The notes below the pieces were generated by a model, which was not told the origin of the DNA, searched no databases, and was given only the letters and a program-made list of their open reading frames with translations. Shown here in pieces: positions 7,550 through 15,132 of a DNA stretch of 64,000 nt (position 1 is its first letter; every line of letters starts with the position of its first letter). This stretch comes from Enterocloster asparagiformis (GTDB lineage Bacteria > Bacillota > Clostridia > Lachnospirales > Lachnospiraceae), in the NCBI GenBank assembly GCA_018380885.1, contig JAGZSY010000026.1, positions 62,001-126,000 on the forward strand. Direction: 5' to 3'. Both the position numbers and the translations under genes were made by a program.

Positions 7550-8095
7550 ATGGAACAAGGAAGAATTATTATAATCACTGGATCGCCGGGAACGGGAAAA
7601 ACTACGACATCCGCCATCGTCGCGCAAGAATCCAGCATGGAAAAATCTGTGCATATGCATACAGATGACTTCTATCATTATCTTAGCAAAGGGGCCATAC
7701 CACCACATTTGCCAGAATCGAATGAGCAAAACCTGATTGTAATTGAAGCTTTTTTAGAAGCCGCAAAGCGTTATGTCCGTGGCGGATATGACGTAATTGT
7801 TGATGGCATTATCGGTTCGTGGTTTTTGGAACCGTGGTTAAACATCGTTCATGAAGGTTATCAAGTACACTATATCATTTTGAGAGCAAGTAAAGAAGAA
7901 ACCATGAAACGAGCGATTGACCGTTCAAAATTAGATAGAGAAACAAATATTGAATTGGTAGAAGTAATGTGGGAACAATTCAATAATTTGGGTAGCTATG
8001 AAGCTAATGTTATAGTTACAACGGGTTATTCTATTGAAGAAACCGTTTTGCTTATAAAGGATAAGATTCAAAAGAAAACCTGTTTGCTTATTTAG
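7550..8095 (+). CDS. P-loop kinase-like AAA protein (AT-rich cargo)
   Basis: A 181-residue P-loop protein with Walker A GSPGTGKT (residues 11-18), a later VIVDGIIGSWF strand in the Walker B position and a LID-like arginine-containing stretch (KRAIDRSKLDRET). The layout resembles small kinases such as the chloramphenicol phosphotransferase/zeta-toxin/shikimate kinase group, so it may phosphorylate a small molecule, possibly a drug, but no substrate can be named. It shares low G+C with the preceding SnoaL-like gene, and both appear inserted between the small ICE gene and the relaxase gene. The ribosome-binding site (AAGGACAAATAAA) is fair. Confidence 0.75.
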   Translation: MEQGRIIIITGSPGTGKTTTSAIVAQESSMEKSVHMHTDDFYHYLSKGAIPPHLPESNEQNLIVIEAFLEAAKRYVRGGYDVIVDGIIGSWFLEPWLNIVHEGYQVHYIILRASKEETMKRAIDRSKLDRETNIELVEVMWEQFNNLGSYEANVIVTTGYSIEETVLLIKDKIQKKTCLLI

Positions 8096-8215
8096 AAACG
8101 TTTCTTGAAATGCACATGTGTTATCAAACGTATGAGTTCCAGTTTATCAAGTTGATGGGCAATCACAACCGTGGTCGCTCTTTTCTTTTGCCCAAAACAC
8201 AGAAAGGAGGCCGCC

Positions 8216-11095
8216 ATGTCAAAAATTATTTTTACCTCACACTACATGCGGGACGCGCCCGCCGAGCACCTCATGAACTACGTCGAGTACGTCGGCACCC
8301 GCGAGGGCGTGGAAAAGCTGGATGAGAGCAAGGCTCTACTCCCCTCCACCGTGAAGCAACAGCAGCTCATCGAAAAAATCCTACGTGACATCCCGGAGAG
8401 CAGGCAGATGCTGGAGCATGCGGATTACCGTCTGCACCCCACCATCGGCAACGCCTCAGAATTCATCACGCAGGCGTTGGAGCAGAACCTTGATCTCCTC
8501 GGTAAGCGGCAGAACTATGTGGATTATCTTGCCAACCGCCCCCGCGTGGAGCGTGTCGGCAAGCACGGCCTGTTCACCGATGCAGGTGTGCCGGTGGTGC
8601 TCTCTCAGGTGCAGCAGGATGTGGTGGAACACAAAGGGCCGGTCTGGACGCATGTGGTTTCCCTGCGCCGAGAGGACGCGGCCCGACTCGGCTACGACAG
8701 CGGAAAAGAGTGGATGGCGCTGCTGCGCTCCAAACGGGCGATGTTCGCAAAACACATGAAGATCGACAGCGAGAACTTGCGCTGGTACGCGGCCTACCAC
8801 AACGAAAGCCATCATCCTCATGTGCATATTATGGTCTACTCCGCCAAAGACAACGACGGTTTTCTTACCAAGGAGTCCATCGAGGCCATGCGCTCCGAAC
8901 TGGCCCACGATATCTTCCGTCAGGACTTCGCACATATTTATGAACGGCAGAACCAAGCCCGCGCCGATCTGAAGCAGAGCGTCTCCGACCACATGGAAGA
9001 ATTGCTCAGGCAGATCAGCACCGACGTCTGTGAAAATAAAGAGGTAGAGGAAAAAATCCTGCGGCTCGCCGGACGGCTGCAAAACACCGGAGGGAAAAAG
9101 GTGTACGGCTATCTCAAGGCCGACGTCAAAGCTCTCGTAGATCAGATCGTCGATGCGTTGGCCGGGGATGCTCGCGTGGCGCATCTCTATGCCGCGTGGG
9201 GCGACTGGCAGAATGAGATTCTGAAAACCTACACCGGCAAGCTGCCGCAGCTCCCGCCCCTTTCACGGCAGCCACAATTTAAAAGCGTCAAAAACATGGT
9301 GATCGCCGAAGCAATGAAAATCGGCGGTCATCAATTTACTTTTGAGGATGACGGCGAACCGGATGCTGGTGGCACAGATACGGTACCGGAACCAGAAGAG
9401 TCTCTGCCGGAGCCAGAAGCACCGCCGATAGAATGGGAGGAACCACTGTCAGTGTTAGACGAAGTGCCTAAGTCTGATACACCAAAGAAATCTGTGCTCC
9501 GCGCCGAGTGGAACAAGGAATATAAGCTGGCCCGTAAACATCTCTATGGCGGCAATGACGTCGCGCAGGATTTCGCAGAAGCCTATCGGCTGTATCTCTC
9601 GGAAGCGGAATCTGGCAACGCGCTGGCCATGCATGACCTCGGCAGGATGTGCGCGGACGGTTTAGGCATGGAGATCGACATGTCCGCCTCACGGGAGTGG
9701 TATGCCAAGGCGCTCGCTGCTTTCCGCGCCGCCGAAGCCACGGCAAAGGAACGTCAGCGCCCCTATCTCCAGTACCGCATCGGAAAGATGTATGCGGCAG
9801 GCCAAGGCATCGAGCAGGACTATGGTCAGGCGGCTGGCTGGCTCTCACAGGCGGTATCCGCCGACCACAAGTACGCGGAGTATTCTCTCGCCGGGCTTTT
9901 CTATCGCGGACAGGGCGTGGCGCAAAGCTACGAAACCGCCTATGACCTCTACCGCCGCTCTGCGGGACAGACGAATCCCTACGCCAGCTATGAGCTGGGC
10001 AAAATGTGCCGGGATGGGATCGGCACGGAAAAAGACACGCGGAAAGCCGGTGCGCATTTTGAAGATGCGTTCACCGGCTTTTATCAATTGGAAAAAGACA
10101 GCCATGATGACAAGCTCCAGTACCGCCTCGGCCAGATGCTCCACACCGGAACCGGCACCGACAGGGATGATAATGCCGCAATGGCCTACTTTGAGAAGTC
10201 GGCCAAGCTCGGCAACATAGGCGCGCAGTATGCCCTCGGCAAACTCCGGCTGGAAACCGGCGTCGGCGATCCGGCGCAGGCCGTGGCTTGGATTGTCAAA
10301 GCGGCTGACAGCGGCAACGCGGCGGCGCAATATTCCCTTGCCAAGCTGTTCCGCGATGGCGAGCATGTGGAGAAGAATATCGCCAAGGCTGTGGAACTGT
10401 TCACCGCGTCGGCGGAGCAGAAGAATGAGTATGCGGCCTATGCCCTCGGCAGGCTCTATCTCGCCGGGGAGGATATCCCAAAGGACACCGAAGCCGCTGC
10501 GGGTTGGCTGTCATTCTCCGCCGACTTAAACAATCCCTATGCGCAGTACACCCTCGGCAAGCTGTATCTAACCGGGGAGCAGCTCCCCAAAGATATCTGC
10601 AAAGCCGTGGAGCTGCTGTTAAAATCGGCAGAACAGAAAAATCAGTTTGCACAGTACCAGCTCGGTAAGATCTACCTTACAGACGAGGAAGTCCCCAAAG
10701 ATGTGGAGGCCGCCATCCGCTGGCTCTCCGACTCCGCCGAGCAGGGAAATCAGTTCGCACAGTATGCCCTCGGCAAGCTGTACCTCTGCGGACATGATGT
10801 CCCCCGCGACAGGAAAAAAGCAATCCCTCTTCTGGAGGCATCGGCGGCACAGGGAAACATCTACGCGCAGTTTCTGCTGGAGCATCTGGACTCCTTTCGG
10901 GAGCCGTCCGTGCTGCTGGCCGCCACGCGGCTCTTGCACCGGATTGGGAATGCGTTCCGGGAAGATTACAACCGGGCCACGGGCGGCGGCCCGTTCCAGA
11001 TCGACCGTAAGCGCCGTCGCCAGCTCCGGGAGAAGCAGATCGCACAGGGCCATGCGCGGGATGATCACGAACAGCAACAGCAAATCCATTATTGA
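8216..11095 (+). CDS. MobP-type relaxase fused to Sel1 repeats
   Basis: A 959-residue relaxase that would nick oriT and lead the strand into the recipient. The HUH-type metal site is HHPHVHIMVY (about residues 197-206), typical of MobP3-like relaxases, and the catalytic tyrosine is probably among the N-terminal Tyr residues. An acidic Pro/Glu-rich linker (about 380-430) leads to about 11-12 Sel1-type 36-residue repeats (about 465-890), with core YALGKLYL-G and D-KAVELL motifs. Sel1 repeats usually bind proteins. The start is set by AGAAAGGAGGCCGCC; the longer frame from 8171 lacks a site. Its stop overlaps the spacer to the TOPRIM gene by only 14 bases. Confidence 0.9.
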   Translation: MSKIIFTSHYMRDAPAEHLMNYVEYVGTREGVEKLDESKALLPSTVKQQQLIEKILRDIPESRQMLEHADYRLHPTIGNASEFITQALEQNLDLLGKRQNYVDYLANRPRVERVGKHGLFTDAGVPVVLSQVQQDVVEHKGPVWTHVVSLRREDAARLGYDSGKEWMALLRSKRAMFAKHMKIDSENLRWYAAYHNESHHPHVHIMVYSAKDNDGFLTKESIEAMRSELAHDIFRQDFAHIYERQNQARADLKQSVSDHMEELLRQISTDVCENKEVEEKILRLAGRLQNTGGKKVYGYLKADVKALVDQIVDALAGDARVAHLYAAWGDWQNEILKTYTGKLPQLPPLSRQPQFKSVKNMVIAEAMKIGGHQFTFEDDGEPDAGGTDTVPEPEESLPEPEAPPIEWEEPLSVLDEVPKSDTPKKSVLRAEWNKEYKLARKHLYGGNDVAQDFAEAYRLYLSEAESGNALAMHDLGRMCADGLGMEIDMSASREWYAKALAAFRAAEATAKERQRPYLQYRIGKMYAAGQGIEQDYGQAAGWLSQAVSADHKYAEYSLAGLFYRGQGVAQSYETAYDLYRRSAGQTNPYASYELGKMCRDGIGTEKDTRKAGAHFEDAFTGFYQLEKDSHDDKLQYRLGQMLHTGTGTDRDDNAAMAYFEKSAKLGNIGAQYALGKLRLETGVGDPAQAVAWIVKAADSGNAAAQYSLAKLFRDGEHVEKNIAKAVELFTASAEQKNEYAAYALGRLYLAGEDIPKDTEAAAGWLSFSADLNNPYAQYTLGKLYLTGEQLPKDICKAVELLLKSAEQKNQFAQYQLGKIYLTDEEVPKDVEAAIRWLSDSAEQGNQFAQYALGKLYLCGHDVPRDRKKAIPLLEASAAQGNIYAQFLLEHLDSFREPSVLLAATRLLHRIGNAFREDYNRATGGGPFQIDRKRRRQLREKQIAQGHARDDHEQQQQIHY

Positions 11096-11109
11096 CGGGA
11101 GGGATACAC

Positions 11110-12066
11110 ATGTCCGAATATATTTATTTCACCGATGAACAGAAGCAGCGGGCCAATGCCGTGAATTTAGTGGACTTTCTGGAACGGCAGGGAGAAAAAC
11201 TCATCAAATCCGGCCCGGAGAAGCGGCTCGCCAGCAACCACAGCATCACCGTGCGCGGCAATGAGTGGTTCGACCATGCCGAGGGCAGCAAGAAAGGCGG
11301 CCTCGCCATTGACTTCGTGCAGTATTACTACGGCAAGTCGTTCCCGGAGGCCGTGACCATGCTGCTGAATGGCGAACAGGGACAGGGCTACCGAGAGAGC
11401 CAGCGACGTCAGCCGGAGCCGAAAAAGCCCTTTGCCCTGCCGCCCGCCAACGACAACATGCGCCGGGTGTTTGCCTATCTCATCAAGAGCAGGCTGCTGG
11501 ATCAAAAGATTGTGGCGCACTTCGCCCACGCAAAGCTCATCTATGAGGATAGGGACTACCACAACGCGGTGTTCGTGGGCTATGACAGGGACGGCATCGC
11601 CCGCCATGCGCACAAGCGCGGCACCTATACGGTAGGTGATGCGTTCAAAGGAAATGTGGAGGGCGGCGATCCGCGCTTCATCTTTCATCACACCGGCACC
11701 AGCGACACGGTCTATGTGTTCGAGGCCCCGATTGACATGCTGTCCTTTATCAGCCTCTATCAAAAGGACTGGCAACAGCACAGCTATGTGGCGCTGTGCG
11801 GGGTGGCAGAGCATGCGCTCCTGCAGCACCTCGCCGACAATCCGCAAATACAGAAGATCGGCCTCTGCCTCGACCACGACGAGGCGGGCATCAATGCCAG
11901 AAAAAGAATCACCGGGATTCTATCGGAGCGGGGATACAGAAATGTATTCTCGCTTTTTTCTGTTTACAAAGACTGGAACGAGGATATCAAGGCGGCGCAT
12001 GGTCAGGAGGCCATCCCCGCCGAAGAACCATCGCCTGTGTGTCGGCTTACGCAGGCGATGGCATAG
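11110..12066 (+). CDS. DUF3991/TOPRIM-domain protein (primase-like)
   Basis: A 318-residue protein with an N-terminal DUF3991-like domain containing WFDHAEGSKKGGLAIDFVQ and a C-terminal TOPRIM domain. The TOPRIM glutamate is in VYVFEAPIDMLSF and the paired aspartates are in IGLCLDHDEAG. TOPRIM proteins of this type (LtrC-like) are thought to prime or process DNA during transfer. ATG 11110 follows GACGGGAGGGATACAC, 14 bases after the relaxase stop, so they are one operon with the coupling-protein gene 12 bases downstream. No zinc-ribbon of a true DnaG is visible. Role in priming the transferred strand is inferred. Confidence 0.85.
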   Translation: MSEYIYFTDEQKQRANAVNLVDFLERQGEKLIKSGPEKRLASNHSITVRGNEWFDHAEGSKKGGLAIDFVQYYYGKSFPEAVTMLLNGEQGQGYRESQRRQPEPKKPFALPPANDNMRRVFAYLIKSRLLDQKIVAHFAHAKLIYEDRDYHNAVFVGYDRDGIARHAHKRGTYTVGDAFKGNVEGGDPRFIFHHTGTSDTVYVFEAPIDMLSFISLYQKDWQQHSYVALCGVAEHALLQHLADNPQIQKIGLCLDHDEAGINARKRITGILSERGYRNVFSLFSVYKDWNEDIKAAHGQEAIPAEEPSPVCRLTQAMA

Positions 12067-12078
12067 GGAGGTGTTCGG

Positions 12079-13905
12079 ATGCAAACGTCACAATTGGTAA
12101 TCCTGCTGGCAGCCGGTATCGGCATGTTCGCTGTCATCGGCGGACTGGCTATGCTGGCGCACTACTACACACTAAACGGGATCAAGTCAAAGACCGTGGG
12201 CGACGGCCAATATGGCACGGCCCGCTTCGCCACTGAGGATGAAATCAAAAAGACCTACACGTCGGTTCCCTATGAGCCGCAGAAATGGCGGCGCGGGCAG
12301 AACCTGCCGGACGCGCAGGGACTGGTGGTCGGCTGCAGGCGTCACGCGGGCGGCGTGACCGCGCTGGTGGACATCGGCGATATCCACTGCCTCATGATCG
12401 GCGCGGCGGGTGTGGGCAAGACCGCCAATTTTTTATACCCCAACATCGAATACGCCTGCGCCTCCGGAATGTCCTTTCTCTGCACGGACACTAAGGGCGA
12501 CCTGTTCCGCAATTACGCGGGCATCGCCAAGGACTGCTATGGCTACCACATTTCCGTGCTGGATCTGCGCAACCCCACGCGCTCGGACGGCGACAACATT
12601 CTGGCGATGGTCAACAAGTACATGGACGCATGGATGGCCGATCCGGAAAATCTCTCCCTTAAGGCCAAGGCCGAAAAGTACGCGAAGATCACCGCCAAGA
12701 CCATCATCTGCTCCAGCGGCGAGGATGCCAGCAGCTACGGACAAAACGCATTTTTCTACGACAGCGCGGAGGGTCTGCTCACCTCGGTGATCCTGCTCCT
12801 CGCCGAATACTGTGCACCGGAGAAGCGGCACATCGTCAGCGTGTTCAAACTCATCCAAGACCTGCTGGCCCCGTCGCCAGTGAAGAACAAGACACAGTTC
12901 CAGCTCCTCATGGAGAAGCTGCCCCCGGATCACAAGGCCCGGTGGTTTGCCGGAGCCGCCCTCAACAGCGCCGATCAGGCGATGGCCTCGGTGCTCACCA
13001 CGGCCATGTCCCGCCTCAACGCTTTTCTGGACACAGAGCTGGAGCAGGTGCTGTGCTTCGACAGCTCGCTGGACACCGAAACCTTCTGCAAGGAAAAATC
13101 GGCCATCTTCATTGTGCTGCCAGAGGAAGATAACACCAAATACTTCATGGTGTCGCTGTTCATCCAGCAGCTCTACCGGGAGATGCTCTCGGTGGCCGAC
13201 GAGCACGGCGGCAAGCTCCCCAATCGCGTGATGCTGTTCGCCGATGAGATCGGCACCATCCCGAAAATTCAGTCGATGGAGATGATTTTTTCCAGCGGAC
13301 GCTCCCGCCGTCTGAGCATGGTGCCGATCATCCAGAGCTTCGCACAGCTTGAAAAGAACTACGGAAAAGAGGGCGCGGCCATCGTGGTGGACAACTGTCA
13401 GGATATTTTGTTCGGCGGCTTCGCCCCAAACTCCGAAAGTGCCGACATCCTCTCCAAGGCCCTCGGCAACAAGACCGTGTTGTCCGGCTCCATCAGTCGG
13501 GGGAAGAACGATCCGAGCCAGAGCCTGCAGATGATCCAGCGCCCATTGATGACGCCGGACGAGTTAAAAACGCTGCCCAAGGGACACTTTATCCTCGCCA
13601 AAACCGGTTGCTGCCCCATGCGGACTGAGCTGCCGCTGTTCTTCAAATGGGGCATCACTTTCGATGGAGAGTATGCGGTGGAGGAACGCTCCGCCCGAAA
13701 GGTGGTCTATGCGGATCGCTTCGAGCTGGAGCAGGAAATCGTCTGCCGCAGCGACGCCTATGAGGACGGCTTCGATGAGCTGCTGCCCATGCCGCCCGCA
13801 GGAACCGTAAGCGGCGGCATGATCCACACGCCCGCGCCGGAACCCAAAACGCACCATGGCGCTCCCCGCAGGCTACCCATGCGCCCAATGGGGACGCAGA
13901 AATAG
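12079..13905 (+). CDS. VirD4-type coupling protein
   Basis: A 608-residue membrane ATPase that links the relaxosome to the transfer channel. One N-terminal membrane segment spans about residues 6-30 and is followed by a short cytoplasmic entry domain. The Walker A is GAAGVGKT (about 108-115), Walker B is VMLFADEIG (about 382-390), and RSRRLSMVPIIQSF is a typical downstream motif. The C-terminal tail is Pro-rich. The ATG follows ATAGGGAGGTGTTCGG. Gene order relaxase, TOPRIM, coupling protein is the usual arrangement for this class of elements. Family call secure. Confidence 0.93.
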   Translation: MQTSQLVILLAAGIGMFAVIGGLAMLAHYYTLNGIKSKTVGDGQYGTARFATEDEIKKTYTSVPYEPQKWRRGQNLPDAQGLVVGCRRHAGGVTALVDIGDIHCLMIGAAGVGKTANFLYPNIEYACASGMSFLCTDTKGDLFRNYAGIAKDCYGYHISVLDLRNPTRSDGDNILAMVNKYMDAWMADPENLSLKAKAEKYAKITAKTIICSSGEDASSYGQNAFFYDSAEGLLTSVILLLAEYCAPEKRHIVSVFKLIQDLLAPSPVKNKTQFQLLMEKLPPDHKARWFAGAALNSADQAMASVLTTAMSRLNAFLDTELEQVLCFDSSLDTETFCKEKSAIFIVLPEEDNTKYFMVSLFIQQLYREMLSVADEHGGKLPNRVMLFADEIGTIPKIQSMEMIFSSGRSRRLSMVPIIQSFAQLEKNYGKEGAAIVVDNCQDILFGGFAPNSESADILSKALGNKTVLSGSISRGKNDPSQSLQMIQRPLMTPDELKTLPKGHFILAKTGCCPMRTELPLFFKWGITFDGEYAVEERSARKVVYADRFELEQEIVCRSDAYEDGFDELLPMPPAGTVSGGMIHTPAPEPKTHHGAPRRLPMRPMGTQK

Positions 13906-13918
13906 GGAGGTGTCCGCC

Positions 13919-14176
13919 ATGAGTTACTTCTCATCCATCTACGCCGAGGAAATTCCGCACCGCGCCAAAGCCGTGTATATGTACCTCAAAGATCGCTCCA
14001 ACAAAGACGGCAAGTGTTGGCCCGCCATCGGCACCATTGCCCGCGATCTGCAGCTCTCCCGCAGCACCGTCAAACGCGCCCTCGATGACCTGATCCGGAG
14101 CGGCTATCTGGAAAAGGAACAGCGGTGGCGCGACAACGGCGGGAAGAGCAGCCTGCTCTACAAACTCAAGCTGTGA
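13919..14176 (+). CDS. Small winged-helix DNA-binding protein (HTH_36-like)
   Basis: An 85-residue protein consisting almost entirely of a winged helix: EIPHRAKAVYMYLKDRSNKD, then CWPAIGTIARDLQLSRSTV (recognition helix) and the wing SGYLEKEQRWRDNGG. This resembles the initiator-type or DnaD-type winged helix seen in replication proteins. It could regulate or help initiate replication of the excised element. The start follows TAGGGAGGTGTCCGCC, 13 bases after the coupling protein stop, so it ends the transfer operon. A hairpin AACCATACC (14180-14188) / GGTATGGTT (14228-14236) follows. Confidence 0.8.
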   Translation: MSYFSSIYAEEIPHRAKAVYMYLKDRSNKDGKCWPAIGTIARDLQLSRSTVKRALDDLIRSGYLEKEQRWRDNGGKSSLLYKLKL

Positions 14177-14287
14177 AAAAACCATACCGGGCCGCAAAGG
14201 AGGAGCTTTGCCCTCTCGGTGGCCTATGGTATGGTTCATCACGGCCCATGCATGGAACGGAATACTCTAAGAAAGATTTAACGGCAG

Positions 14288-14328
14288 AAAAAGAAATAAG
14301 GAACCACCCTTCGGAAAGGGCGGTTCCC
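14288..14328 (-). terminator. Terminator of the second Xre gene
   Basis: On the minus strand a hairpin with arms GGAACC (14300-14305) and GGTTCC (14322-14327), extended by CCCTT/AAGGG, is followed by TTATTTCTTTTT. It lies immediately after the minus-strand Xre gene. Confidence 0.75.
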
Positions 14329-14329
14329 A

Positions 14330-14656
14330 TCACTCGGCATTCAGCATCTGTTTGGCGGCGGCCAGAAGAATTTTTCTATCTCTGCCGTTCAGCAACCGGA
14401 TGCATCGGATCAACTGCTCCGTTTCGCCGTTGTCTGCTTTCCCGTCGGGATAAGCAACTGTATCCGCTGACATATGTAGCGTCCGCACCAATCGGAACAG
14501 TGTGTCAATACTGACCCTCCGCTCCTCGTTTTCAATGGCTTGGATGTAACGAGCTGTCTTTCCAATTTGCTCTGCAAGTTCTTCCTGTGTCATGTTTTCG
14601 GCAATACGGGCCTGTTTGAAAATCGGCCCCATGTAGGATAAATCCAGTTTTTCCAC
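14330..14656 (-). CDS. Xre-family helix-turn-helix regulator
   Basis: A 108-residue regulator with a Cro/cI helix-turn-helix at about residues 10-65 (motif TQEELAEQIGKTARYIQAIENEERRVS) and a helical tail. A GTG start at 14656 follows GGAGGTGAACTGCTG. It is on the minus strand like the tet gene, with a 130-base gap between them, and ends in its own terminator, so it probably forms an independent unit. It may control the tet-linked genes or the transfer operon, but the sequence does not decide this. Confidence 0.88.
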   Translation of the reverse strand: MEKLDLSYMGPIFKQARIAENMTQEELAEQIGKTARYIQAIENEERRVSIDTLFRLVRTLHMSADTVAYPDGKADNGETEQLIRCIRLLNGRDRKILLAAAKQMLNAE

Positions 14657-14786
14657 CAGCAGTTCACCTCCAACACCATTTTACAGTTCGGGTGTTGAAG
14701 TGTGAACGTATTACTGGTTCGTTTGTAGCACGAATAAATTTTACTGGCAGATATGAGCTGTACATTCCGCCATAATTGTAGCTGGC

Positions 14787-15119
14787 CTACGCGGCTACGA
14801 ATTTGTAGCCATAGCCAATTAAGGTGTGAATGAACTCAGGGGAGGAAGCGTTCTTCTCAATTTTTTTCCGTAGTCGATAGATCGTATTTTCAACTGTGTG
14901 GCAGCTTCCGAAGCTATCTTCTCCCCAAACGGCTTCGTATATCTGTTCTTTTGTGAGCGCCCAGCCTGGATGGCGAGCCAAAAAATAGAGCAGATCAAAT
15001 TCTTTTGTTGTTAAAGAAACATGTTGATCACTTAGATAAACACTGCGATAACATGGGCAAATAATCAAATCGTTGATACTAATTTCCGGTTCCGGTTGAT
15101 AATCAACAGAATAGTTCAT
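14787..15119 (-). CDS. Orphan OmpR/PhoB-type winged-helix protein next to tet
   Basis: A 110-residue protein made of just the DNA-binding domain of an OmpR-type response regulator. It has VSLTTKEFDLLYFLARHPG and GWALTKEQIYEAVWG, followed by VENTIYRLRKKIE, the recognition helix, and a GYGYKFV wing. There is no receiver domain. I chose the ATG at 15119, preceded by GGCTGGAGAG. It is 13 bases after the stop of the tet gene, so the two form one transcript under the tet promoter and attenuator. It could regulate another element gene in response to drug-induced expression; this is inference. Confidence 0.8.
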   Translation of the reverse strand: MNYSVDYQPEPEISINDLIICPCYRSVYLSDQHVSLTTKEFDLLYFLARHPGWALTKEQIYEAVWGEDSFGSCHTVENTIYRLRKKIEKNASSPEFIHTLIGYGYKFVAA

Positions 15120-15132
15120 CTCTCCAGCCTCC

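Noticed and set aside
8456..9184. Long antisense open frame of 242 residues in the relaxase gene
   Set aside because: It is a shadow of a G+C-rich coding region, without a ribosome-binding site or recognisable protein.
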